This document shows positions 1 through 9,538 of a DNA stretch of 64,000 nucleotides, one piece after another. The stretch spans positions 9,239 to 73,238 of the forward strand of contig CBHYLN010000006.1 of NCBI GenBank assembly GCA_966128725.1. Direction: 5' to 3'. Origin of the DNA: JAFDZV01 sp966128725 (GTDB taxonomy: Bacteria > Bacteroidota > Ignavibacteria > OLB7). Below the pieces are notes generated by a model, which made no database searches, had not been told where the DNA came from, and worked only from the letters and a program-made list of their open reading frames with translations. Each line of letters starts with the position of its first letter. The first letter of the stretch is position 1. The position numbers and the translations under genes were made by a program.

Positions 1-152
1 CGGTACAGATACCGTTGGTGTACGGATTCGCGCAGTGGTCCGACATGTCGGCCGTGGGAGTTTTTATCGGCATCACCGCCAGCATGCTGGTGTTTGCGCT
101 GGCCGGCACGTACGCGGTGCGTGGGAAGGCGTGGATGATGAAGACGGTATAA
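1..152 (+). CDS. C-terminal fragment of a membrane protein
   Basis: An open frame enters from the left edge (first whole codon at base 3) and stops with TAA at 150-152, leaving 49 residues. They include one clear membrane helix (AVGVFIGITASMLVFALAG) followed by a short basic tail ending KTV. A strong hairpin terminator lies 36 bp downstream, as expected for the end of a gene or operon. The fragment resembles the last helix of a secondary transporter, but too little remains to name a family. Confidence 0.6.
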   Translation, partial: VQIPLVYGFAQWSDMSAVGVFIGITASMLVFALAGTYAVRGKAWMMKTV

Positions 153-188
153 CGCGAACCGACCGTCCGGCGACACCGGAACTACATG

Positions 189-222
189 AGGGCGAGCAAC
201 CGAACAGGTGGCTCGCCCTTTC
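189..222 (+). terminator. Rho-independent terminator of the first gene
   Basis: Perfect 9-bp stem AGGGCGAGC (189-197) / GCTCGCCCT (211-219) with a 13-nt loop, followed by TTCTGTT. It sits just after the truncated membrane-protein gene and before the convergent mobA stop. Confidence 0.75.
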
Positions 223-312
223 TGTTGTGTGTCCGTTGCGTGTCCACCATTGACTGTGTATCGGTGATCGGCCTTGCACCGGGCAGTTGTCCGCTGGTGA
301 TTTCGTGTGCGG

Positions 313-918
313 TCAGGTATCGGGCGGGGCCATCCCATGTGCCTCGAAATCCCGTGGCTCGTTCATGTTGCACAGTTGCGCGGCGATGTGCGGCGGAACA
401 ACGATCCGTGCCACGCGTGCCACGGCCAACAGTTCGCGCACGGCAAAACGCTCCTGGCTGATGTGTTCCTCAATCGACCGACGGCAGCCGGCGCGATACA
501 GCCCGAACAACGGTTCCGGCTGGCCGGCATTGATTGCGATTACCGCCTGAAGTGTTGGCTCGGCCGCAATCGCCGCCACGGACTGACGGTGCAACCAGGC
601 AACGGCCTCGGCCCGCAGCAGCGGCATGTCGCACGCAAGCGCCAGAACGTCCGCACCGTCCGCCGCGGCCAGCGCGGTCACGATGCCACCAAGCGGACCG
701 GCACCAGGATGGCGGTCATCCACAAAGCGCACATCATCCAATCGCCACCATGTGGGCCGCCGCCGCCCAACCACAAGTACCGGCAATGCCGCGCCCACGG
801 CGGCGGATACGACGCGCTCAAGCATGGGCATGCCGTCGACCACAATCGCGGCCTTGTCGCGCCCCATGCGCCGGCTGCCGCCGCCCGCCATCACCGCCAC
901 GATAACGCCGTTGCTCAT
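313..918 (-). CDS. mobA: Molybdenum cofactor guanylyltransferase MobA
   Basis: Transfers GMP from GTP to molybdopterin to give the bis-MGD type cofactor; cytoplasmic. The 201-residue product starts with the nucleotidyltransferase signature AVMAGGGSRRMGRDKA (about residues 8-23), and the motif LACDMPLL lies mid-protein, as in the MobA/NTP_transferase family. The length is usual for MobA. An in-frame start exists 72 bp upstream, but the ATG at 918 places the signature at the normal distance from the N-terminus, so I chose it. A sulfite-oxidase-like molybdoenzyme lies about 8 kb away (8788-9402). Such enzymes usually use plain MPT, so other molybdoenzymes are probably present elsewhere in the genome. 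Confidence 0.9.
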   Translation of the reverse strand: MSNGVIVAVMAGGGSRRMGRDKAAIVVDGMPMLERVVSAAVGAALPVLVVGRRRPTWWRLDDVRFVDDRHPGAGPLGGIVTALAAADGADVLALACDMPLLRAEAVAWLHRQSVAAIAAEPTLQAVIAINAGQPEPLFGLYRAGCRRSIEEHISQERFAVRELLAVARVARIVVPPHIAAQLCNMNEPRDFEAHGMAPPDT

Positions 919-1013
919 GTTGCCATCCGGTTTGGGAATTTCATCATGTGCGGCCCAAAGTATCGCGCTGCCCGGGTGCGGCAAAATCAAACGGCGTGCG
1001 GGTCACCTTTCGC

Positions 1014-1043
1014 TTGCGATACAACGAATGCACGCTATTTTGC
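1014..1043 (+). promoter_or_regulatory. Possible sixA promoter (Bacteroidota-type)
   Basis: TTG at 1014-1016, then a 19-bp spacer, then TATTTTGC at 1036-1043. This resembles the Bacteroidota sigma consensus TTTG-N(17-23)-TAnnTTTG. It lies about 90 bp before sixA and downstream of the divergent mobA start. Confidence 0.35.
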
Positions 1044-1131
1044 GCGCCATGTTCCAAGCCAGGCCCACCGATGCGCATCAGCCGCGACGCGTGTGCACAA
1101 CCCCCTGCAACCCAATTGATCGGCACCCCGG

Positions 1132-1626
1132 ATGATTGTGTACCTGATGCGCCACGGCATTGCCGAGGACAGTTCGGCCACCGGCCGCGATGCCGACCGC
1201 GCATTGACGCGCGAAGGAACGCTGCGCACGGCAATGGTTGCGCGCGGGATGGCCCGAGTCTGCGGCTCGTTCGACAGGATTGTTGCCAGCACGTATACGC
1301 GCGCGATCCAGACAGCGGAGATCGTGGCACGCGCAAGCACCTATCAGGGCACGCTGGAAACCGACGCACGGCTTGTTCCGTTCGCGCGGTTCGAGGACGC
1401 CGCCGCGCTGATTGCCGAGAACAGCGACGTAGAACATCTGCTGCTGGTTGGCCACGAGCCAAGCATGAGCGCCTTCATCGGCGGACTGGCCGCGCACGGC
1501 GGGCTGGCCATTCAGGTAAAGAAGGCATCGATAACCGCCATCGAACTATCGCGATTGCGCCCATCGCCAGCGGGCACGTTGCTGTGGTCGGTAACGCCCG
1601 CGGTTGTTGAACAGTTGGGGCGATAG
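1132..1626 (+). CDS. sixA: Phosphohistidine phosphatase SixA
   Basis: Histidine phosphatase superfamily protein that removes phosphate from phosphohistidine proteins such as histidine-containing phosphotransfer domains; cytoplasmic. The 164-residue length matches SixA. The N-terminal catalytic RHG triad is at residues 7-9 (MIVYLMRHG), the TRAIQTAEIV segment near residue 57 is typical, and the second catalytic His is in LLVGHEPSM (His108). It stands alone between divergent mobA and the amino-acid permease. The physiological target cannot be read from the sequence. Confidence 0.88.
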   Translation: MIVYLMRHGIAEDSSATGRDADRALTREGTLRTAMVARGMARVCGSFDRIVASTYTRAIQTAEIVARASTYQGTLETDARLVPFARFEDAAALIAENSDVEHLLLVGHEPSMSAFIGGLAAHGGLAIQVKKASITAIELSRLRPSPAGTLLWSVTPAVVEQLGR

Positions 1627-1726
1627 GCACACCCGCGTTCGCAGCAGGCCACCACGGCCCGCGAACAACCAATCCACAAGCCGGCGCCGCCGGTGATCAC
1701 GTTCGCACAATCAACCGATCTGAACC

Positions 1727-3271
1727 GTGAAGCAAACCGAGACCCACACAACCGGCGCCGATTCACGACGCCTTAGTGCCGGCCTTCTGCCATCGCTGGG
1801 GCTGTTCACAACAACGATGATCGTTGTTGGGGCGGTAATCGGCTCGGGCATCTTCAAGAAACCCGGCGTGATGGCGGGCGACCTTATCGGCCACGGTGTC
1901 GGCTCGCCGGAGTTGCTGCTGGGCGTGTGGGCGCTGGCCGGCATCATCACGCTGTTCGGGGCGCTCACCAACGCCGAAATCGCCGGCATGATCCCGGAAA
2001 CCGGCGGCCAGTACATCTACTTCGACAGGATGTACGGCCCGTTCTCGGGCTACATCTACGGGTGGTCGGTGTTTTCGGTGATTCAGACCGGATCGATTGC
2101 AAGCATCGCGTACGTGTTTGCCGACTACTTCACCAAGTTCGTCGAGCTACCGCACCTGTCGGCCGCGGCCGAGGCATTCTCCATCCATCTCCCATTCATC
2201 GGCGATATCACCCCGCTTGCAAACATCGGCGTGAAGGGTGTTGCCGCGGCGTTGATCATCGTGCTTACAGCGATCAACTATCTGGGCGTACGCTTCGGCG
2301 GCGTGGTGCAGAATGTGTTTACCGTTTCAAAGGTCGTGGCGATAATGGCGCTGGTTGCGCTGGCGTTCGTGCTTCCGGAGATCGGATCGGTTGCAAACAT
2401 CACAACCGCCAGCGCCGCGCCGGCAACCACCGGCTCCGGCACAACGGACACCGGCGCCCTGGCCATAGCGCTTGCGATCGCGGCCGCACTGCAGGGGGCA
2501 TTCTGGGCCTACGACGGCTGGAACAATGTCACGTACATCGCCGGCGAGGTGATCCGGCCACAGCGAAACATCCCGCGCGCGCTGATATTCGGCATGGCGA
2601 TCATCATCACCGTATACCTGCTGGTGAACCTGGCGTATTGTTACGTGCTGCCGATCGACGAGATGGCGAAGTCGAGCCTTGTGGCGTCGGACGTAGCCGA
2701 GAAGTTCTTCTCGGGCGGCGGCAAGTGGATCGCCGCAGCGGTGCTGATCTCCACGTTCGGCACAACCAACGGCACCATCCTGGCCAGCGCCCGCGTGTAT
2801 TTCTCGATGGCGCGCCGCAACGTGTTCCCGCGCTTCCTGGGCAACGCCCACCCGCGCTATCACACGCCGGCCTCGTCGCTGATGGTGCAATGTGTCTGGA
2901 GCGTGGTGCTGTTGTTCAGCGGCACGTTCGATACCCTTACCGACACGCTGATCTTCGTAAGCTGGATGTATTACGCCGCCGGCGCGTACGGCGTGTTCGT
3001 GCTTCGCCGCAAGGAGCCCGATGCGCCCCGGCCGTATCGCGTGCCGGGTTATCCGGTGGTGCCGGCATTGTTCGTCGTGTTCGCGGTGGTATATCTGGTG
3101 CTCACGGTCTACAACGACATCGCCGCCTATCAGGATGCGGTTGCGGCAGGCAAACCGGCGATCATCAACTCCGCGTTCGGCCTGTTCCTTGTGGCGCTGG
3201 GCATCCCGCTCTACTTCTATTACCGGGCCAAGGGTCGCCGCGCCGATCCGCTTCCGGCGATCAAGGAATGA
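1727..3271 (+). CDS. APC-family amino acid permease
   Basis: Cytoplasmic-membrane transporter of the amino acid-polyamine-organocation superfamily. The 514-residue protein begins with a GTG start and a polar N-terminus. It then shows the conserved first-helix motif VGAVIGSGIFKKPG (about residues 38-51), the second-helix region with EIAGMIPETGGQYIYF, and about 12 hydrophobic helices in all. A Thr/Ser-rich loop (about residues 230-245) and the WAYDGWNNVTYIAGEV segment are typical of the LAT/APC subgroup. The substrate cannot be assigned. The gene is monocistronic and convergent with rsmB. Confidence 0.88.
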   Translation: MKQTETHTTGADSRRLSAGLLPSLGLFTTTMIVVGAVIGSGIFKKPGVMAGDLIGHGVGSPELLLGVWALAGIITLFGALTNAEIAGMIPETGGQYIYFDRMYGPFSGYIYGWSVFSVIQTGSIASIAYVFADYFTKFVELPHLSAAAEAFSIHLPFIGDITPLANIGVKGVAAALIIVLTAINYLGVRFGGVVQNVFTVSKVVAIMALVALAFVLPEIGSVANITTASAAPATTGSGTTDTGALAIALAIAAALQGAFWAYDGWNNVTYIAGEVIRPQRNIPRALIFGMAIIITVYLLVNLAYCYVLPIDEMAKSSLVASDVAEKFFSGGGKWIAAAVLISTFGTTNGTILASARVYFSMARRNVFPRFLGNAHPRYHTPASSLMVQCVWSVVLLFSGTFDTLTDTLIFVSWMYYAAGAYGVFVLRRKEPDAPRPYRVPGYPVVPALFVVFAVVYLVLTVYNDIAAYQDAVAAGKPAIINSAFGLFLVALGIPLYFYYRAKGRRADPLPAIKE

Positions 3272-3494
3272 CGCGCCGACGTCGCGAATGCCCGGGCCGC
3301 GCAGAAGCGGATCACCGGAGCAACCGCTTATCGCCGGCGCGGTAACAGGAAGGATCACACTGGCCGTCACGATGACATTCGTGCGCGGCCGTGCGCCTCG
3401 GCGCAGCCATCCGGAACTGTTCGCGACGATCGCACCGGAAGGCATACGGTATCAGCACGGAACAACAGGCATCGTGCATCGCGATCGCCAGCCT

Positions 3495-3529
3495 GTCAGG
3501 CCCGTGAGTCAGGCCCTTGAGTCAGGCCC
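3495..3529. repeat. 13-bp tandem repeat over the rsmB stop codon
   Basis: Three copies of GTCAGGCCC begin at 3495, 3508 and 3521, an exact 13-bp period (unit GTCAGGCCCNTGA). The last copy contains the TGA stop of the minus-strand rsmB gene. Confidence 0.8.
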
Positions 3530-4871
3530 CCGGGCAGCGCAGTACCGCGCCGAAGAACGCATCGGTGCCGTGGACATGCGGATAACAGCGGAAGAAGCCC
3601 TCGGCGGTGCGCACCTCGGCGGGCACGTTGCGCGGGTCGATCGCCCAGCCGGGGTTATCCGCCAGGAATCGCGCAACCTGATCCTCGTTTTCCTGGCGAA
3701 GCACCGAACACGTGGCGTACAGCAACAGCCCGCCCGGCTTTACCAGCCTGGCATATTCGTCGACGATTGCGGCCTGCTGCACCACCAGCCGATCCAGCAT
3801 CTCCGGATCGAGCGTCAGCCATGCGCCCGGGTTGCGCCTGATTACCCCGGCCCCCGTGCACGGCGCATCCACCAGCACCGCATCGAACGTACCAGCCAGC
3901 GTATCGCGCAACTCCTGATATCGCTCGTGCCCCATCACGCGAACGTTCTGGGCGCCGCTGCGCCGCAGTCGCGGCTTGATCTCGGCCAGACGGCGCTCGT
4001 TCACATCGTGCGCGGTAACCGATCCGCGACCGCGCATGATTGCCGCCAGATGCAGGGTTTTACCGCCCGCGCCGGCACAGGCGTCGAACACCGACCAGTT
4101 TGGATGCGGATCCAGCACAACCGAAAGCAACTGGCTGCCTTCATCCTGAAGCTCGAACCAGCCATCCTTGAACTCGGCGATCGCGTTGGCGTTCATGCGC
4201 CGCGCAAGGATCAGCGCGTCCGGCGCCAGAACGCCCGGTTCGGCCGCTATGCCGCGCTGGGCAAGGGCTTCGGCCAGCCGCTCGCGTGTGGTGCGAAGCG
4301 TGTTGGCGCGCAGCGCAATCGGCGCCTGCCGCCCCAACGATCCCAGCAACGCCCCGCCGTTGCTCTCCCCCATCTGCTGAAGCACCATCGCGGCGAACCA
4401 TACCGGCACCGAGTTCCGCATCGCCGTACGCTCCGGCTCCTCAAGGGCTTCAAGGCGTTCCTCACGTTCGGCCAGCAGCGCCCGGATGCGTTCAACGTCC
4501 CTGCGCTCAAGCTCCAACGCCCGCATCGCGGCCTCGGTTTCGCCCGTGGGCTCGCCGGCCTGCAACAGCCGTGCGGCCAGCAGCAGCGCGGCCTCGTGGG
4601 CGGGCGCAAGGCCATCAAGGCCCAGCAGCCAGCGCAGCGCGATCACCCCGCGCAGCACGGCGTACACCGTTTCGGCGATATAGCCGCGATCGTGCGAGCC
4701 AAGGTATCGGCGAGCGGCAAAGAACCGAGCGATCTGGGCATCGGCCGGGATTCTGGGCGCGGCCAGCACCGCCGCCAACAGTTCGTGGCAGTGCCCAAGG
4801 CGGAACGGCGTTGGGCCTGCGGCCGGGCGTGCAGGCCTTGGCGAGGAGGAGTCACGGTTCGGATGCTGCAT
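3522..4871 (-). CDS. rsmB: 16S rRNA m5C methyltransferase (RsmB/Sun family)
   Basis: SAM-dependent RNA cytosine-C5 methyltransferase, most like the enzyme for 16S C967. The 449-residue protein has an N-terminal NusB-like helical domain (about residues 20-150). A Rossmann catalytic domain follows, with SAM motif DACAGAGGKTLHLA and the two catalytic cysteines in DAPCTGAGVIRRNPGAW (Cys338) and ATCSV (Cys388). The open frame extends 330 bp upstream, but that part overlaps tsaD. The ATG at 4871 lies 26 bp after the tsaD stop and gives the normal length. Likely co-transcribed with tsaD. The exact target base is inferred from family membership. Confidence 0.88.
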   Translation of the reverse strand: MQHPNRDSSSPRPARPAAGPTPFRLGHCHELLAAVLAAPRIPADAQIARFFAARRYLGSHDRGYIAETVYAVLRGVIALRWLLGLDGLAPAHEAALLLAARLLQAGEPTGETEAAMRALELERRDVERIRALLAEREERLEALEEPERTAMRNSVPVWFAAMVLQQMGESNGGALLGSLGRQAPIALRANTLRTTRERLAEALAQRGIAAEPGVLAPDALILARRMNANAIAEFKDGWFELQDEGSQLLSVVLDPHPNWSVFDACAGAGGKTLHLAAIMRGRGSVTAHDVNERRLAEIKPRLRRSGAQNVRVMGHERYQELRDTLAGTFDAVLVDAPCTGAGVIRRNPGAWLTLDPEMLDRLVVQQAAIVDEYARLVKPGGLLLYATCSVLRQENEDQVARFLADNPGWAIDPRNVPAEVRTAEGFFRCYPHVHGTDAFFGAVLRCPGA

Positions 4872-4897
4872 ATTGTGAGGATACCTTGCGGAGAATA

Positions 4898-5917
<1,020 letters not shown>

Positions 5918-6037
5918 AAGCGAGGCACAAGATACGAGGCCGGATGAAAGGAGCGACGATGGGGGCGTCGATCGATCATGCGGCGGGCGCCGCCAGGACG
6001 TATATTGAGCAATTCATCGGACCTTCAAAGTACACGC

Positions 6038-8206
6038 GTGACATCTTTTTCCGTCGGACTCGCGGCGAGCCTCTGGATCGTGTTGCTGGTGATCGCGGCA
6101 GGTTTCGCGTTCGCCGTGTATACGTATCGCACAACCGCCCCGGCTGTGGCGCCGGCGCGGCGCTGGACGCTTATCACACTGCGCACGCTTGGGCTGGCAC
6201 TGTTGCTGCTTACACTGTTCGAGCCGGTGCTCAGCTTGCTGAACATCAACGCCGAACCGCCGGTTGTGGTGGTAGCGGTGGACAACTCGCGCAGCATGAC
6301 GCTTGGCGGCCAGGACTCCTCGCGTATTGCCGAGGCGTGGGCAATTGCCCGGAGGCTGGAAGGCTCGAAACTTGGGGCAACCGCACGGTTTGTGGTTGTC
6401 GCCGATTCGGTGCGCCCGCTAGGCCATCCCCTTGCGCGCGCGGCCTTCAACGCCAACGGGCCGGAGTCGCGGCTGGAAGCGGTATTTGCCTCGGCGGCGG
6501 ATTCGCTTCGGCTGCACAATGTGCGCGCGGTGGTGATGCTGAGCGACGGGCGCTACAACGTTGGGGCCAACCCGCTGCAATCGGCCGAGGGGCTTGGCAT
6601 GCCGGTGTTCACCGTTGGGCTGGGCGATTCGGTGCCGCCGCGCGACCTTGTGGTGGATGAGCTGTTCACCAACGAGATCGCGTACGTGGGCAGCGAGCTG
6701 CCGGTGGAGGTTCGCGCGAAGTCCACCGGATTCGATAACGGCACGGCAACCATCACGCTTCGCGACGATAACCGCGTTGTTGGCACACAGTCCGTAACGC
6801 TTGCGCCGGGCAGCAACGAATACACCGCGAGCTTTACGTACACGCCCCGGGCCGAAGGGATCGCCAAGCTCCGCGCCGAGATTTCGCCGCGCCCCGGCGA
6901 GCTTACCGACCGCAACAACGCCCGCATCACGTACGTGCGCGTGAAATCGAACAAGCGCCGGTATGTGCTGATTGCGGGCAGCCCAAGCCCCGACGTGGCC
7001 TTTATTCGCCGCCTGCTGAGCAACGAGCCCAACGTGGAGGTGCGCACGTTCATCGGGCGCACCGGCGCGGACTTCATCGAAGGCAAGCCCGATGCGCGCG
7101 CATTCGCCGACGCCGAGGCCGTGGTGTTGATCGATTATCCAACCACGGGCGCATCAGCCGAAACGGTAAACCTGATCCGCACAAGCGTACGGGCGGGCAA
7201 TCTGCCACTGTTTGTGGTGCTCGGAGCAAACACCGATGCCGCGCGTCTGAAGGAGCTGGAGGAGCTTCTGCCGGTAACCGTGGGCGCAAGCCGGCGCGAT
7301 GAGATGCAGGTAAGCGCGGAGATCACCGAAAACGGGCGAGCCAATCCCGTTACCCGCATCCGGCACCCCGAGGCGTGGGCGCAGATGCCGCCCATTTATC
7401 GCACCGAGACCACGTTGCGCGCAAAGCCGGAATCGGAGGTGCTGGCACGGGCGCGGCTTGGGGGAGCGCTGTTGGATGAGCCGCTTATCGTATCGCGGCG
7501 CCTTGGCCGCAGCCGGTCGCTGATTGTCACCGGGTACGGCATCTATCGCTGGCAACTGCTGGGCGAAGGGCCTGCAGCGGCTCGCGGCGCCGAGCCGGGC
7601 GGCGTTCTGGAGGATTTCGTGGCCAACTCGGTACGGTGGCTGGCCGTTGCCGACGAGCAGAAGCAGGTGCGCATCGCGGCCAGCAAGCAGTTGTACAGCC
7701 TGGGTGAGGCAGTCCGGATCCAGGCACAGGTCTACAACGAAAGTTTCGAGCCGGTGAACGACGCCGAGGTAACCGTTGCGATCAAAGGCCCGGCACGCAC
7801 GGTGAACCTGGTGCTTGCCGCAATCGGCAACGGGCGCTACGAGGCAACGGTCAGCGGCCTGGGCGCCGGCGACTACAGCTTCACCGGCCGCGCGGTGTCC
7901 GGCGGCCGCGAGCTGGGGCGCGATGGCGGGCGTTTCGCGATCGACGAGGTGGGCATCGAGTTCCAGGAACCTTCGATGAATGCCGAACTGCTTCGCGAGC
8001 TTGCATCGCGAACCGGCGGAAAATTCTATACTGCGCGTACCAGCAATACGTTGGTGGATGATATCGTCAACCACAAGGGCTTTTCGCCGCGTTCGGTGGA
8101 ATCCCGCAATGACCTTCCACTTCGGCACCTGCCGTGGCTGCTTGCAGCAGCGCTGGCGGCGTTCTCGGTGGAATGGTTCATCCGGAAACGCTCCGGTATG
8201 TTATAA
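6038..8206 (+). CDS. Membrane-anchored VWA-domain protein
   Basis: Unknown role. Starting from GTG 6038 the product is 722 residues. It has two N-terminal membrane helices (about 5-28 and 45-68) and a von Willebrand A domain whose metal-site motif DNSRSM supplies D82, S84 and S86 (DxSxS). Then come Ig/CARDB-like beta regions, a glutamine-amidotransferase-like segment beginning RRYVLIAGSPSPDVAF, and a C-terminal helix (LPWLLAAALAAFSVEWF) with basic residues after it. This architecture is common in FCB-group genomes, usually beside Bat/MoxR-type genes, which are absent here. An ATG at 5978 is also possible; I prefer 6038 because a TATATTGA -7-like box lies at 6001-6008. Confidence 0.8.
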   Translation: MTSFSVGLAASLWIVLLVIAAGFAFAVYTYRTTAPAVAPARRWTLITLRTLGLALLLLTLFEPVLSLLNINAEPPVVVVAVDNSRSMTLGGQDSSRIAEAWAIARRLEGSKLGATARFVVVADSVRPLGHPLARAAFNANGPESRLEAVFASAADSLRLHNVRAVVMLSDGRYNVGANPLQSAEGLGMPVFTVGLGDSVPPRDLVVDELFTNEIAYVGSELPVEVRAKSTGFDNGTATITLRDDNRVVGTQSVTLAPGSNEYTASFTYTPRAEGIAKLRAEISPRPGELTDRNNARITYVRVKSNKRRYVLIAGSPSPDVAFIRRLLSNEPNVEVRTFIGRTGADFIEGKPDARAFADAEAVVLIDYPTTGASAETVNLIRTSVRAGNLPLFVVLGANTDAARLKELEELLPVTVGASRRDEMQVSAEITENGRANPVTRIRHPEAWAQMPPIYRTETTLRAKPESEVLARARLGGALLDEPLIVSRRLGRSRSLIVTGYGIYRWQLLGEGPAAARGAEPGGVLEDFVANSVRWLAVADEQKQVRIAASKQLYSLGEAVRIQAQVYNESFEPVNDAEVTVAIKGPARTVNLVLAAIGNGRYEATVSGLGAGDYSFTGRAVSGGRELGRDGGRFAIDEVGIEFQEPSMNAELLRELASRTGGKFYTARTSNTLVDDIVNHKGFSPRSVESRNDLPLRHLPWLLAAALAAFSVEWFIRKRSGML

Positions 8207-8258
8207 TAGGCGCGTGGCTGCGGCCACGAACACCGTTACCGACTGATTGAATACAGGA

Positions 8259-8771
8259 ATGGCGAAGAACGATTCCGGGCCTACGCCGATGTCGAACTCA
8301 ATTCTGGAAGAAGCGCAACGCTACATGCGAATGGCCTATGCCTCGCAGATGAACGGCGACCTGGCCGAGGCGATTGCGCTGTACAAGAAATCGATCGATC
8401 TGCACCCAACCGCCGAGGCACACACGTACCTCGGCTGGACCTATAGTTTCCGAGGAGATCTGGACGCGGCGATTGCCGAGTGCAAAACGGCGATCGGCAT
8501 CGATCCGGATTTCGGCAACCCATACAACGATATCGGGGCGTACCTGATTCGTCAGGGGAAGTTCGAGGAAGCGATCCCGTGGCTGGAGATGGCATGCGAG
8601 GCCGAGCGCTACGACGCGCGCTACTTCGCCTATTTCAATCTCGGCCGTGTGTTCGAGCGCCTGGGCGACATCCACGGCGCCCTGGCGGCTTACCGCAACG
8701 CGGCAAGGATCGACACCAACTACAAACCTGCGGTGCAGGCGGTTGAGCGCATCGTTGCCTGGATGAACTAA
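8259..8771 (+). CDS. TPR-repeat protein
   Basis: Soluble 170-residue protein made mostly of tetratricopeptide repeats, for example AEAIALYKKSIDLHPTAEAH, DAAIAECKTAIGIDPDF and GALAAYRNAARIDTNYKP, covering about residues 25-165. Such repeats mediate protein-protein contacts; the partner is unknown. No signal peptide is seen. The start is uncertain: a TTG at 8247 and an ATG at 8289 are in frame, and I chose the ATG at 8259. It lies between the VWA protein and the molybdoenzyme on the same strand (16-bp gap to the latter), so the three may be co-transcribed. Confidence 0.8.
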   Translation: MAKNDSGPTPMSNSILEEAQRYMRMAYASQMNGDLAEAIALYKKSIDLHPTAEAHTYLGWTYSFRGDLDAAIAECKTAIGIDPDFGNPYNDIGAYLIRQGKFEEAIPWLEMACEAERYDARYFAYFNLGRVFERLGDIHGALAAYRNAARIDTNYKPAVQAVERIVAWMN

Positions 8772-8787
8772 CCAATCGTGGCCGAAA

Positions 8788-9402
8788 ATGTCGTTGTTCA
8801 GCACGAAACCCGAACTGCCGAAGGAGAATTCCTACGGGCTCCCGAAGCTCCCAACCGGCCAGCTCTACACCGAGAAGTTCCCGGTGCTTACCTACGGCCC
8901 CGTGCCCATTGTTGAGCTGGAGACCTGGCAGTTCGAGATTTCCGGGCTGGTAAGCCCACGGCGTACGTGGTCGTGGGAGCAGTTCATGGCACTGCCGCAG
9001 ACAACGCTTCATGCGGACTTCCATTGCGTTACCCACTGGTCGCGTTTCGATGATGATTGGACGGGCGTGATGTTCCGCGATCTGTGGGCGGAGATTTCCG
9101 GCAACGTGCAGCCCGATGCCGCGTACGTAATGCAGCACGCATACGGCGGCTACACAACCAACCTGCCGCTGCAGTGGATGCTCGACGAGGATGTGATGTT
9201 CGCGCACACGTTCAACGGCGAACCATTGCCAGTTGAACACGGCGGCCCGATGCGGGTGATTACACCGAAGCGGTATGCCTGGAAGGGCGCGAAGTGGATC
9301 AAGGGGCTGGAGTTCATGAGCACCAACAAGCCCGGATTCTGGGAACAGAACGGCTACAGCAACAGCGCCGACCCCTGGAAGGAGGAGCGCTACTGGGAGT
9401 AG
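8788..9402 (+). CDS. Sulfite-oxidase-like molybdopterin oxidoreductase
   Basis: 204-residue protein of the oxidoreductase molybdopterin-binding (SUOX/MsrP) fold. The core runs from WQFEISGLVSPRRTWSWEQF to GGPMRVITPKRYAWKGAKW. The molybdenum-ligand cysteine is expected in DFHCVTHWSRFDD. No Tat or Sec signal is visible, unlike MsrP, so a cytoplasmic location is likely. Catalytic MsrP-like proteins usually reduce oxidised sulfur or nitrogen groups; the substrate here is unknown. The aromatic C-terminus (DPWKEERYWE) is typical of the small 'sulfite oxidase-like' subgroup. It ends near a bidirectional terminator shared with mutY. Confidence 0.88.
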   Translation: MSLFSTKPELPKENSYGLPKLPTGQLYTEKFPVLTYGPVPIVELETWQFEISGLVSPRRTWSWEQFMALPQTTLHADFHCVTHWSRFDDDWTGVMFRDLWAEISGNVQPDAAYVMQHAYGGYTTNLPLQWMLDEDVMFAHTFNGEPLPVEHGGPMRVITPKRYAWKGAKWIKGLEFMSTNKPGFWEQNGYSNSADPWKEERYWE

Positions 9403-9464
9403 CGCATCGCGTTGCGGAAATGGAGCAACAGTGCCTCCATCGAAGGTATCCCCGGCTTGCAGAT

Positions 9465-9499
9465 ATGCCGGATCGAGGCATGGCTTTTCGATCCGGCAT
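9465..9499. terminator. Bidirectional terminator between convergent genes
   Basis: Perfect 12-bp inverted repeat ATGCCGGATCGA (9465-9476) / TCGATCCGGCAT (9488-9499) with an 11-nt loop, midway between the convergent molybdoenzyme and mutY genes. The T-tract is poor on both sides. Confidence 0.6.
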
Positions 9500-9538
9500 C
9501 GTTCGTTATTGGACTATCCAGACCGAACCACAACATCT

